DNA from: Lentisphaerota bacterium
GTDB taxonomy: Bacteria; Verrucomicrobiota; Kiritimatiellia; UBA8416; JAIOPI01
Length of the DNA stretch: 64,000 nt
NCBI GenBank assembly: GCA_021413965.1
Contig: JAIOPI010000004.1
Span: 1 to 64,000, forward strand
Direction of reading: 5' to 3'
This document shows positions 1 through 8,335 of the stretch, in pieces (position 1 is the stretch's first letter; the number at the start of each line of letters is the position of its first letter). Position numbers and translations under genes: made by a program. The notes under the pieces were generated by a model. It worked only from the letters and a program-made list of their open reading frames with translations, ran no database searches and was not told the DNA's origin.

Positions 1-76
1 GTTTCCGCTAGCCTTCCTTCCCCCGGTCGGTTGCCCGCCCGAAGTTGGCCTCGCGTAGTAGGTCTTTCATGTCACC

Positions 77-191
77 ATGCCGGTTCCTCCTACAGGGGAC
101 TTGCACCCCATTTACAACGCGCCCATGATGGGCGTACACAAGGTGGTGGAGAGGTACGCCGCTAAGCGCGGCGCCCCTCACCACCAGCGTT
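77..191. repeat. Nested inverted repeats upstream of the toxin-antitoxin pair
   Basis: Several inverted repeats are stacked here. GCCCAT-g-ATGGGC lies at 121-133. GGTGGTG (142-148) pairs with CACCACC (179-185) around an inner GCCGC (158-162)/GCGGC (168-172) stem. The block is bracketed by AACGC (116-120) and GCGTT (187-191). No convincing gene is present in the first 248 bases. The arrangement loosely resembles a structured recombination site such as an integron attC, but the outer 7-mers do not fit the attC core consensus, so the identity is open. Confidence 0.4.
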
Positions 192-208
192 CGACCTTCT
201 CAGGAATA

Positions 209-245
209 TTGACGGCATATCCCGAAACGGTATACAATCTATACT
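209..245 (+). promoter_or_regulatory. Promoter and possible autoregulatory operator of brnTA
   Basis: TTGACG (209-214), an 18-base spacer and TACAAT (233-238) form a near-consensus sigma-70 promoter ending 10 bases before the brnT start. The -10 region is embedded in a TATAC...TATAC repeat (231-245). That is a reasonable place for the ribbon-helix-helix antitoxin BrnA to bind and autoregulate, as in characterised brnTA operons. Operator function is inferred. Confidence 0.6.
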
Positions 246-248
246 GCA

Positions 249-509
249 ATGGAATTCGAATTCGACACGAACAAGAGCCGCTCCAACAAAGCGAAGCACG
301 GGATTGATTTCATCGAGGCTCAAGCCCTTTGGAATGACGCCGACTTGCTGGAAATCCCCGCGAGGACGGACGACGAGCCGAGAACACTGGTGATCGGCCG
401 AATTGACGACAAACACTGGTCAGCTGTGATTACTCCTCGGGGGGAACGGATCAGGATCATCTCCGTCAGACCATCACGGAGAGAAGAAAGGGATCTGTAT
501 GAAAGCTAA
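249..509 (+). CDS. brnT: BrnT family type II toxin
   Basis: The product is 86 residues and matches the BrnT toxin family (RelE-like ribonuclease fold). It starts M-E-F-E-F-D, then K-A-K-H-G-I-D-F around residues 15-22, and a C-terminal half with R-I-I-S-V-R followed by R-E-R-D/E-E-R-D-type residues near the end. BrnT toxins cleave RNA and inhibit translation under stress. The gene directly follows a near-consensus promoter with almost no leader and overlaps the next gene by 11 bases, the usual toxin-first order of brnTA operons. No strong ribosome binding site precedes the ATG. The assignment is by family resemblance; toxicity is not shown by sequence alone. Confidence 0.88.
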   Translation: MEFEFDTNKSRSNKAKHGIDFIEAQALWNDADLLEIPARTDDEPRTLVIGRIDDKHWSAVITPRGERIRIISVRPSRREERDLYES

Positions 510-726
510 AGACTTTGACAAGCAATTCGACGCCGGAGGCGACATTTCTAACTTCCTGGATCTGTCCAAGGCAAAACGGACGAACCAGGAACCCCGACGG
601 GTTAACGTGGACTTCCCCTCGTGGATGATCCATTCCCTGGACAAAGAGGCCGGGCGCCTCGGCGTAACACGGCAATCCATCATCAAGGTCTGGATTTCCG
701 AACGATTGCGCGAAAAGACTGCCTGA
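499..726 (+). CDS. brnA: BrnA family antitoxin (ribbon-helix-helix)
   Basis: The product is 75 residues. Its C-terminal half (roughly residues 35-72) is a ribbon-helix-helix domain: a short strand (R-V-N-V-D-F-P) followed by two helices with the L-G-V-T-R-Q-S-I-I-K-V-W-I turn typical of CopG/BrnA proteins. The N-terminal acidic/basic segment would contact the toxin. The start overlaps the end of brnT by 11 bases and has an AAGGGAT-like ribosome binding site inside brnT, which indicates translational coupling. BrnA proteins neutralise BrnT and repress their own operon as a toxin-antitoxin complex. Confidence 0.87.
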   Translation: MKAKDFDKQFDAGGDISNFLDLSKAKRTNQEPRRVNVDFPSWMIHSLDKEAGRLGVTRQSIIKVWISERLREKTA

Positions 727-800
727 CATCCGGATGGTCGAACCAGCAAATTCAGCGTAAGGCTTCGCCGCCGCTGATTTGCGACGTTCGATCCGAGAAG

Positions 801-1667
801 ATGAAAAGAACACTCCAGATTCTCGTGCTGACCGGAACGGCCCTTGCGGCTGGCTGCGCCACTCGCTATCAGACCTGCTATCCAACCTGTGACGAACGCA
901 CGGTGTTTGCCATTGGCGCACTGTACGACGACACGAGGGTTCTGGCAGCCACCAACGGCATCCAACGTTACGTACGGGTCCCCGACACTCAGGTGGTCGC
1001 GGCGGCAGAGGCTCTGCTGCTTCATTACTCGCAGAGCGTCGAGCCAGAAGTGCGAAACGCCGCAGCATGCCGTCTTGCGCACTTCGGGACACGGGCGGCA
1101 CTCAGCCGTGCGCTAGAACTCGCGCACGACGCGCAATCGGCGGAGGCGCGAGCGGGAATCTGGAGCGCCATTGCCGAACTCCTCCAGAGCCCCCTGACGC
1201 GGCCCCTTCCAGAGATCACACCCATTACGGGATTGTCTGAGGGAAGCGCGGACACCAATCTCGTGCAGATCCTCGCATCACCCGATCTGCGCATTGTAGT
1301 CAGTTGCTGGCACAAACCAGCCGACTTCATCTTACCCACAAACGTCCCTATCGAGACCATCGAGTCGGAGATCATCAACCAATACGCAACCGACACGGGA
1401 GAATGGTCTGTTGCGGTCGTCGACAAGATCCCCTTTGTCCCGTTCTCCGCGCGGCATTACACCGTGACGCAGACCGTCCGTCAGGTGATCGCAGACACCC
1501 TCCAGTGGACGGCGCACGGAAACGAGCGCATTCTCGAAGCCTTCCAGAAGTTCTCCCGGGATCAGAATGATTCCGTCAGAGAGCCTGCACGGGGAGTTGT
1601 GGAGGCATTGTCTCCCATCGCTGTCACTGGGAGTGGGAAATCAACGGAGGATCGAACATCACACTGA
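801..1667 (+). CDS. Putative lipoprotein with HEAT-like repeats, unknown function
   Basis: The product is 288 residues. I chose the ATG at 801 because it begins a clean lipoprotein signal peptide with the lipobox L-A-A-G-C (Cys19); longer upstream extensions lack a signal. Residues about 60-140 are helical and alanine-rich with spacing like HEAT/PBS repeats (V-E-P-E-V-R-N-A-A-A-C-R-L-A). The C-terminal part also has a V-R-E-P-A-R helix. Such repeats usually bind proteins, and the protein would be tethered to a membrane. No catalytic motif is visible. It stands alone after brnTA; GC content is a little lower than in the following genes, consistent with an accessory stretch. Function is unknown. 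Confidence 0.6.
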   Translation: MKRTLQILVLTGTALAAGCATRYQTCYPTCDERTVFAIGALYDDTRVLAATNGIQRYVRVPDTQVVAAAEALLLHYSQSVEPEVRNAAACRLAHFGTRAALSRALELAHDAQSAEARAGIWSAIAELLQSPLTRPLPEITPITGLSEGSADTNLVQILASPDLRIVVSCWHKPADFILPTNVPIETIESEIINQYATDTGEWSVAVVDKIPFVPFSARHYTVTQTVRQVIADTLQWTAHGNERILEAFQKFSRDQNDSVREPARGVVEALSPIAVTGSGKSTEDRTSH

Positions 1668-1840
1668 ACGGTACGGCGTACGAACGCCCGTTAGTGTGGG
1701 CGTTGGGGCAGCGAAAGAGATTAGACCAGTGAAGTATCAGTACGAACATATCAACACCTTCGCCTACCTGCACGCGGCAGCAGCTTGGGCGTTGGATCAA
1801 GCCGAAACCACGGCTGAGCGAGCACATAGGAATCACAGCC
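1668..1840. other. Intergenic region with two GGGCGTTGG motifs
   Basis: No convincing gene is present. The region holds an imperfect inverted repeat AACGCCC...GGGCGTT (about 1682-1706) and a second GGGCGTTGG at about 1786-1795. A GTG-started 38-codon frame (about 1731-1847) is open but has no ribosome binding site and no recognisable homology. I see no clear promoter for mtnA. Confidence 0.35.
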
Positions 1841-2938
1841 ATGTTTGAAACCGTACGCTGGCACACCGCGGATGGCCGCCTCCTGGACGCCCCTGCCACC
1901 GACGGCACGCCCCTCCTCCCCGGTCGCGTGCGCCTTATCGACCAAACCCGCCTGCCCGCCGAACTCGTCTATGTGGAACTGGAATCGCCCGAGGCGATGC
2001 ACGACGCCATCAAGCGCCTCGTCGTCCGCGGCGCACCCGCCATCGGCTGCGCCGCCGCCCTCGGCCTGGCCGCCGCCCTCCAGCACGACACCGGCACGCC
2101 CGCCACCTTCCTCGCCCGCACCCGCCAGGTGGCCGATTACCTCGCCGGCGCCCGCCCCACCGCCGTCAACCTCGCCTGGGCCATCCGCCGCACCCTCGCC
2201 GCCGCGCTCGCTGCCGCCGACAGCCGCGCCGACCTGCCCGCCCTCAAGCTCGCGCTCATCCGCGAAGCCCTCGCCATTCTCCAGGAGGATATCGCCCTCT
2301 GTCAGTCCATCGGCCATCACGGCGCGCCGCTCATCCAGGACGGGATGGGCGTGTTGACCCACTGCAATGCCGGCGCACTCGCCACCGCCGATTTCGGCAC
2401 CGCACTCTCCGTCTTCTACACCGCCCACAACGCCGGCCGCCGCTTCACCGTCTATGCCGACGAAACGCGCCCCCTCCTGCAGGGCGCGCGCCTCACAACG
2501 TGGGAATTGCACCACGCCGGCATCGACGTGGTGGCCATCTGCGACAACATGGCGGCCACGCTCATGCAGGCCGGTCGCATTCAGGCGGTCATCGTTGGCG
2601 CGGATCGCGTCGCCGCCAACGGCGACACGGCCAACAAGATCGGCACCTACGGTGTCGCCGTGCTCGCGCACCACCACCGCATCCCCTTCTATGTTGCCAT
2701 GCCCTATTCCACGATCGACGTGGCCATCGCCGATGGCCGCGCCATCCCCATCGAGGAGCGCGACCCGGACGAAGTCCGCCGCGTGGCCGGGCAACTCGTG
2801 ACGCCGCCCGGCGTGCGCGTCTTCAACCCCGCGTTCGACGTCACGCCCCACGCCCTGATCCGTGGCTTCGTCACCGACCGCGGCCTGCTCGAACCGCCCT
2901 TCGCCCCGAAACTGGCCGCCGCCGCACGGCGCCCGTGA
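1841..2938 (+). CDS. mtnA: S-methyl-5-thioribose-1-phosphate isomerase
   Basis: The product is 365 residues and a full-length MtnA (eIF-2B-alpha-like fold). It interconverts methylthioribose-1-phosphate and methylthioribulose-1-phosphate in the methionine salvage pathway. Diagnostic motifs are R-G-A-P-A-I-G (63-69), R-P-T-A-V-N-L-A-W-A (105-114), T-H-C-N-A-G-A-L-A-T with the catalytic Cys175, and G-A-D-R-V-A-A-N-G-D-T-A-N-K-I-G-T with the catalytic Asp255. The start is the ATG at 1841; there is no strong Shine-Dalgarno. No other methionine-salvage gene is adjacent, so the pathway partners must lie elsewhere. Family assignment is very secure. Confidence 0.95.
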   Translation: MFETVRWHTADGRLLDAPATDGTPLLPGRVRLIDQTRLPAELVYVELESPEAMHDAIKRLVVRGAPAIGCAAALGLAAALQHDTGTPATFLARTRQVADYLAGARPTAVNLAWAIRRTLAAALAAADSRADLPALKLALIREALAILQEDIALCQSIGHHGAPLIQDGMGVLTHCNAGALATADFGTALSVFYTAHNAGRRFTVYADETRPLLQGARLTTWELHHAGIDVVAICDNMAATLMQAGRIQAVIVGADRVAANGDTANKIGTYGVAVLAHHHRIPFYVAMPYSTIDVAIADGRAIPIEERDPDEVRRVAGQLVTPPGVRVFNPAFDVTPHALIRGFVTDRGLLEPPFAPKLAAAARRP

Positions 2939-3255
2939 ACGACCGGCTCGATTCCGTTCTGCCCTGAACGCCCCCTGGTCGCGCGCCTCGCTCGCGCGCG
3001 GCGTCAGCCCGCGGATGAAAGAGGGTCATGGAAAGCGCGCGCAGGCATGCCCCCTGTGAGCGGGTCACACCGTGCCTGCGGCCGGACTTCTCAGCGCAGG
3101 AGACAAGGTGGCCCGCGATCTCCTAGCGCGGGCGATCCAGGCGCGCTTGTGTTGCGCGGCCCTCGCCCGACGGTCAGCCCCCCCCGGACGTGCGACGGCC
3201 TCGGCGTGAAGTCCCGAATCCCCCACCACCCCGAGCCGCCGCGCGGTTCGACGCG
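2939..3255. other. 317-base gene-free stretch between convergent genes
   Basis: This lies between the 3' ends of mtnA and the minus-strand fusion gene. It contains one copy of the GC-rich repeat described at 3107-3150. I see no gene, no promoter and no clear intrinsic terminator. Confidence 0.5.
3107..3150 (+). repeat. Dispersed GC-rich repeat, family 1, copy 1
   Basis: Begins GGTGGCCCGCGATCTCC and continues with an AGCGCGGGC segment. The same opening, with one to three changes, recurs at 13101 and 21258 in this window, always between genes. The copy at 21258 is a full palindrome, so this one is probably a diverged or half element. Confidence 0.6.
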
Positions 3256-5946
3256 TCAGGCTTTCGCCTTCCATTTCAGATCGGGCCGCACCTTGCAGGA
3301 TGGGCACGCCTTTGCCAAGTGCCGCCGCCGCACGCGCCAGAGGTCCAGGGCCTTCACCAGAACGGACTCCGCATGCCCCACCTTGCCGCGCCGCGCCTGG
3401 CCCAGGCGTTCCAAGTCGGGCTGCATCTTCTCCGGCCCCACGGGACAATCCCCCCCGCGCCAGACCAATCCCGGCTGGGTCACCACCTGTCCGTCCCCGG
3501 ACACGCGCTCATCCGTACCGCCCTTGAGATCCAGGCACTGGCACGGAACAGACACCTCGGCGATATGGTAGGCCGTCGCCGTCACCAGCGTCACTCCCAG
3601 CCCCAAAATATGGCCGCCCCCGTGAATCAGCCGGCCGATCGGGCTGTCAGACGACCAGATGCCGGCCTCCACGTGCCCCGCGCAATAGGACGCCGCCCGC
3701 GGGCCGATCGCCGCCACCGCATGCGTCCCCTGCAGGCTGCGCACCGCCGCCGGACGCCGCCAGAATGCATCGGAAATCGCGCCGTTTATGGTCGGCGTCG
3801 TCAGCGGATTGTAGACCGTCGCCAAGCCATGGTTGAAGGACGGCATCAGCAGCGTGCCCCGCGCCCCGAGCACCGCGAGCAGCGCGTCGATGACCGTGTC
3901 GACGCCGCCGGCCACATGCCCGATGCGCGACAGCGAGCTGTGCGCCATCACATCCATGCCCGGCTTCAATCCCAGCCGGCGCAAGTCGCGCACCAACACC
4001 GCCTTCGTGACCATCTGCGACGGCGAGATCAGGTCCACGTAGTTGGCCGCATCCATGGCCTCGAAGTATGCCTCCACCTGCTCCGGCTTCACCGGCCGCC
4101 CAATTTCGTGCGCATGCAGCGCCGCGATCTCCGCCAGCGAGCGGCGCCCGTCGGCCCAGAACAGCGGATGCCGCCCGAGCCCGGAATCGCGCAGGCGCTG
4201 CCTCACGGCCGGGCGCAGATTCTCCACATCTGGCGCGAGCGGCGCCGTGCGCACCGGTACGCGCCGCAGCCCCGGCATCACGCGGGTCGCGCGCGGGGCG
4301 CGCCCGAAGGCCTCCGCCGCCCCGGCCACCTCACCCTCCAGCCGGCTGAGTTCGCCCAGGATCGACCCGCGATCCCCGCCCCACGCCCAGCGCCGCAGCC
4401 GCTCAAGCGAGACGTGGTGCTGCAGGGCGCGGAACTCGGCCCAGCCACGCCCCGCCGGCGGCACGCCGGCGCGCCGGCGTCGATGCGCCGCCATATCCGC
4501 CAGAACGTTGTGCGTGTGCGCGCGCGCCATCTCCACCAGTTCGCGCGTGCCCGCGTTGGCCAGGTAGTACACGTATCCTGCCACGGCGGTCGCGCAGGTC
4601 CGCAATCCGCGCGGCGAGAGCAGCGCCGGCGTGTCGTCGGACGTGTGGTACGCATCGAATCCTACCTTGTCCTTCCGGTAGTGCGTGTTGATCCACGGGC
4701 AGGGGAAACCGAATTTCGGGTCGCCCGCCAGCGTGTCTTCGGTGGAGAGAAAGGCCTGGCGCACCAGATGGTAACCGGGATTATCGAGCGCCAGCGCGGC
4801 CAGGATGGTGCCCTCGCCGATTTCATTCACAAACGTGGCGGAGGAATCCAGCGTCGAGTGCCAGTTCACGCGGCCTTCGCAGTGCACCGGGCGGTGCCCG
4901 ATGGTGTCCACCACCAGCCCGGCCAGCGGGGGCTGCAGACGCTTCACATGCTCCATGTAGTGGAAGAAGCTGTAGCACTCGTAGCCGTTCAGAAAGCGGA
5001 TGCTGCGACGAGGCCGCGCCAGCCGCCCGTCGCGAATCGCGCGTTCAATGGCGCCCGCCGAGGCCATGCACGCGGCCACGCCCGAGGAATCGTCGGCGGC
5101 GCCCGGCTCGGCGTTGTGCGAGAGCACCCAGACCTCGTCCTGCGGATCGCCCGAACCGCGCACGATGCCGGAGACCAAGTCGTGGGTGCCCACGTAGCGC
5201 CGTGCATCCACGCGCGTGTGAACCAGGACGCGGCCGGTCTTGGCCACAAGTCGCCGAAGCCACTGCCCCGTGTCCTGGGACAGCGCGAGCGCCACCACGT
5301 GGCATCCCGCATGCTCCATCGGATGGCCGCCCCACCCCAGTTTCGTCCACTCCGTCGCATGCGACATGTTGCATGTTCGCGGGGGCGAACCAAAACCGGT
5401 TCCCACCGGAACCGCGGCCAGCACCCCGTCCGCCCCGGTGCGTTCAAACACATGCCCCGCATGCCACGGGCTCAGCGACGTCAGGATCATCTTCCCGCGC
5501 AGCGTCCCGGCACGGACCGCGCGCAACTGCTCCCACGTGTCGATCACGACCACTTCGCTGCGCACGCCCCCGCGCGCCGTGGCCGCCGTCCACTGCACGA
5601 CGTTCCACGGGTTCTGCTTGAAATCCGCGATCCGGCGGCGCACCGGCGACACCACATCCACGGTGGCCGCATGAATGTCGCTCGCCTCCTGAATCACCCA
5701 GCGCCCCGAGCCGTCGGGACCAGCCGTGGGCACCACATACGTCTCGGCCACCGCGTGCAGGCGCCGGTATTGCTCCGCCACGTAGCGCGCCGTCTCGTGA
5801 AAGCCGTCAAACGAGTTCCACCGGTCGGTCGCCACCATGGCCCTGATGTCGGCCAGCATGTCGCGCCCCGAGATGCGGCGGTGCAGGACCGGCAGGCTCT
5901 CACGATTGAAGGTTCGCAGCGAGGCGGGCAGCTTCAGGATAGGCAT
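3256..5946 (-). CDS. M28-type zinc aminopeptidase fused to an aminoglycoside 3-N-acetyltransferase-like domain
   Basis: The 896-residue protein appears to be a two-enzyme fusion. Residues about 30-480 resemble the M28/DUF4910 zinc peptidases: L-S-H-N-A-E-P-G-A-A-D-D-S-S-G (275-289) supplies His277 and Asp285, G-Y-E-C (321-324) Glu323, V-V-D-T-I-G Asp347 and A-Y-H-T-S-D-D His434, a complete metal-ligand set. A linker of about 100 residues and a winged-helix-like segment (about 595-640) lead to residues about 650-860, which match the AAC(3)/Antibiotic_NAT family: D-V-M-A-H-S-S-L-S-R-I-G (665-676), a G-T-H segment near 740 and Y-H-I-A-E near 793. AAC(3) enzymes use acetyl-CoA to acetylate amines. 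No signal peptide is seen, so it is likely cytoplasmic. The combined substrate is unknown; cell-envelope amino-sugar or peptide metabolism is speculation. Confidence 0.75.
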   Translation of the reverse strand: MPILKLPASLRTFNRESLPVLHRRISGRDMLADIRAMVATDRWNSFDGFHETARYVAEQYRRLHAVAETYVVPTAGPDGSGRWVIQEASDIHAATVDVVSPVRRRIADFKQNPWNVVQWTAATARGGVRSEVVVIDTWEQLRAVRAGTLRGKMILTSLSPWHAGHVFERTGADGVLAAVPVGTGFGSPPRTCNMSHATEWTKLGWGGHPMEHAGCHVVALALSQDTGQWLRRLVAKTGRVLVHTRVDARRYVGTHDLVSGIVRGSGDPQDEVWVLSHNAEPGAADDSSGVAACMASAGAIERAIRDGRLARPRRSIRFLNGYECYSFFHYMEHVKRLQPPLAGLVVDTIGHRPVHCEGRVNWHSTLDSSATFVNEIGEGTILAALALDNPGYHLVRQAFLSTEDTLAGDPKFGFPCPWINTHYRKDKVGFDAYHTSDDTPALLSPRGLRTCATAVAGYVYYLANAGTRELVEMARAHTHNVLADMAAHRRRRAGVPPAGRGWAEFRALQHHVSLERLRRWAWGGDRGSILGELSRLEGEVAGAAEAFGRAPRATRVMPGLRRVPVRTAPLAPDVENLRPAVRQRLRDSGLGRHPLFWADGRRSLAEIAALHAHEIGRPVKPEQVEAYFEAMDAANYVDLISPSQMVTKAVLVRDLRRLGLKPGMDVMAHSSLSRIGHVAGGVDTVIDALLAVLGARGTLLMPSFNHGLATVYNPLTTPTINGAISDAFWRRPAAVRSLQGTHAVAAIGPRAASYCAGHVEAGIWSSDSPIGRLIHGGGHILGLGVTLVTATAYHIAEVSVPCQCLDLKGGTDERVSGDGQVVTQPGLVWRGGDCPVGPEKMQPDLERLGQARRGKVGHAESVLVKALDLWRVRRRHLAKACPSCKVRPDLKWKAKA

Positions 5947-5985
5947 GCGGTCAAGTCCTTCTGGGTTGGCGCGACACCATGCAAC

Positions 5986-8118
5986 TCACGCACCGACCGG
6001 AGGTCGTGTGCGGACCTGCAGTAAAACATCCCGCAGGGTCTTGGTCAACGCGCCGAACTCATAGGGCTTCTCCAGCACGCCCGCAATCCCGCGCCCCGTG
6101 AAACGTCGCACGATGTCCTCCCGCGGGTAGCCGCTGGAAATGACGATCGGGACCCCGGGGCGCAGCTGGTTCAGTTCCATGAACGTTTCCTCGCCATCCA
6201 TGTGCGGCATCGTGAGGTCCAGCACCACGCAGTCGATGTGCTGCGCGCCATCGCGGAACACGCGCACGGCTTCGAGCCCGTCGCCCGCCGCGGCCACGCC
6301 AAATCCAACGCGCTCCAGCATGCTCCTGACCACGGTGCGCACGGTCTCATCGTCATCCACCACCAGGATTGTGCCGGTCGACCGCCACGCCGTTGGGAGG
6401 GGGGCTTGGACCATGGACCGTTGCGCCGCCCGGGGCGAGGCCGGGATCAGCACGCGAAACGTGGTGCCGCGGCGGGGGGCGCTCTGCAACTCGAGCGCGC
6501 CCTTGTGCCCGCGCACAATGCCCAGCACGGCGGCCAGCCCCAGCCCGCGCCCGGTCACTTTTGTCGTGAAGAACGGCTCGAACATGCGCTCCTGCGTGCG
6601 CTCATCCATCCCGCAGCCCGTGTCGGACACTTCCACGTACACGTAGCATCCCGCCGGCAGCTCGGCCCCGAGACAAGCGCGCCCCAGGCGCTCCCTCGTG
6701 CAGTCCGCCGCACCCGTCGCCACGCTGATAATGCCGCTGCGGTCATGGATCGCCTCCGACGCATTGATGATCAGGTTCATCAGCACCTGCCGAATCTGCG
6801 TCGCATCCGCGTCGATCGCCGGCAGGTTGTCCGCAAAGTGGTACTTCAGCACCGCCTTCTTTGAAATGGACACGTGCAGCAAGTCCGCAATCTCCCGCAC
6901 CGTGGCGTTGACGTCGATCGGCTCCACGACAAAGCGCCCCTTGCCGGAATAGGCCAGCATCTGGCGGCACAGGTCGGCGGCGCGCTTCGCGGCCGATTCG
7001 ATTTCGAGAAGCCCCGCGTGCGCAGACGACAGCGGCGGCAGGCCATCCTTGACCAGATTCGCATTCCCCAGGATGCCCATCAGCAGGTTGTTGAAATCAT
7101 GCGCAATGCCGCCCGCCAGCACGCCCAGGCTTTCGAGCTTTTGCGCCTGCTGCATTTGCCCCTCCAGCCGCCGGCGCTCGGCTTCCGACCGCCGACGCTC
7201 GCTCACGTCGTTGAAGACCACGGCGAAGTACCCCTTTTCGGGACTGTACGCCGTGCCCTCGTAGTGGCGATCGAGCGCCTGCACGTAATCGTCGAAGCGC
7301 TCAGGAGTGCCCGTCATGGCGACACGCCCGAAGCGCTCGATCCACACCGGCTCGATCGTCGGCAGAATCTCGCGAATCGTGCGCCCGATGATGCGGTCGC
7401 GCTTCAGGCCGGTCAGCCGCTCGAACGCATCGTTGACGTGATTGTAACGAAAGTCCCCGGGCTGCCCCGCCTCGCTGCAGAGGACCTGGCCAACGGCAAA
7501 ACCGCTCTGCATTTCGCTGAACAGCAGACGATAGCGGCGCTCACTTTCCTGAAGCGCGCGCTCCGTCTTCACGCGGTCCGTGACGTCAATGCCGGTGGCG
7601 ATGACATGGCCGTTCGACAAGCGAAAATTGGCCCACAGCTGCGTGCGCGGCGACCCATCCTTCGCCTGAACCTGCCACTGGCGGAAGAGCCCGTCCGGAT
7701 TCCGCACGGAGTCCGCCACGCGTTTGCGGACCTGCGGATCCGGATAGAAGGCGGCCCACGGCTCAGGCAAGGCCGCGACCTCCGCCTGCGTCCAGCCGAG
7801 CTCACGCGCACATTGCCGGTTCCAGAGCAGGCAACGCCCCTCCCCATCGAATACGTCGATCATGATGGGCGAGTGCTCGTAGAGGGTTCGAAAATGCGCC
7901 TCGCTTTCGCGCAGGGCCGATTCCGAAATCTGGCGCCGGCGAATCTCCTCCTCGAGCGCGGACTGGGCGGCGCTCATGCGCCGTACGGCGCGGCGCGCCC
8001 GCATCAGGAGCAGGCTGACCACGGTCAGGGTCACGGCCAGCGCGGCGGCAATGCTGATCGCACCGACCTCCCACGTGCGCTGCAGGGAGGGAAGCTGACT
8101 AATGGGAATCAGGTGCAT
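5986..8118 (-). CDS. Hybrid sensor histidine kinase with PAS domains and a receiver
   Basis: The product is 710 residues. A single transmembrane helix (about 18-39) follows a short N-terminus; then come a coiled-coil linker, two PAS domains (about 70-185 and 190-310), a HisKA H-box G-G-I-A-H-D-F-N-N with phosphoacceptor His340, an HATPase domain (N-box around N-L-I-I-N-A-S-E-A, G-boxes D-T-G-C-G-M and G-R-G-L-G-L) and a C-terminal receiver starting near residue 582 with the acceptor Asp634 in V-L-D-L-T-M-P. It would autophosphorylate in response to an intracellular or membrane signal and pass phosphate internally to its receiver. No DNA-binding response regulator is adjacent, so the output is unknown. 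Confidence 0.92.
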   Translation of the reverse strand: MHLIPISQLPSLQRTWEVGAISIAAALAVTLTVVSLLLMRARRAVRRMSAAQSALEEEIRRRQISESALRESEAHFRTLYEHSPIMIDVFDGEGRCLLWNRQCARELGWTQAEVAALPEPWAAFYPDPQVRKRVADSVRNPDGLFRQWQVQAKDGSPRTQLWANFRLSNGHVIATGIDVTDRVKTERALQESERRYRLLFSEMQSGFAVGQVLCSEAGQPGDFRYNHVNDAFERLTGLKRDRIIGRTIREILPTIEPVWIERFGRVAMTGTPERFDDYVQALDRHYEGTAYSPEKGYFAVVFNDVSERRRSEAERRRLEGQMQQAQKLESLGVLAGGIAHDFNNLLMGILGNANLVKDGLPPLSSAHAGLLEIESAAKRAADLCRQMLAYSGKGRFVVEPIDVNATVREIADLLHVSISKKAVLKYHFADNLPAIDADATQIRQVLMNLIINASEAIHDRSGIISVATGAADCTRERLGRACLGAELPAGCYVYVEVSDTGCGMDERTQERMFEPFFTTKVTGRGLGLAAVLGIVRGHKGALELQSAPRRGTTFRVLIPASPRAAQRSMVQAPLPTAWRSTGTILVVDDDETVRTVVRSMLERVGFGVAAAGDGLEAVRVFRDGAQHIDCVVLDLTMPHMDGEETFMELNQLRPGVPIVISSGYPREDIVRRFTGRGIAGVLEKPYEFGALTKTLRDVLLQVRTRPPVGA

Positions 8119-8335
8119 GTGATTTCAACGCCGGACCGGAACGTCGCCATGCGCCGCTCACTATAGCAGGTTCCCCTGGCGGGCAAACCCTTTTGCGGAC
8201 GGACATGCGCCGCTCTTTTCGGTTGCATCGCAGGCGGGCCGTCCTCAATGATCGTCCCGTCCACACGCCAGCCATGCGCACGGCGCAGGCGGGCCGGCCT
8301 TGAGGATTGACCGCCTGACGTCGGGAGCCGCCGCC

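Noticed and set aside
77..307. 76-codon open frame before brnT
   Set aside because: It runs through nested inverted repeats and the brnTA promoter, and overlaps brnT. It is better explained as repeat and regulatory DNA.
1567..1848. 93-codon open frame bridging the lipoprotein and mtnA
   Set aside because: It overlaps both neighbours, has no ribosome binding site and no recognisable family.
3190..6024. 944-codon plus-strand open frame opposite the M28/AAC(3) fusion
   Set aside because: The translation is Arg/Pro/His-rich with no motif, while the minus strand encodes two recognisable domains.
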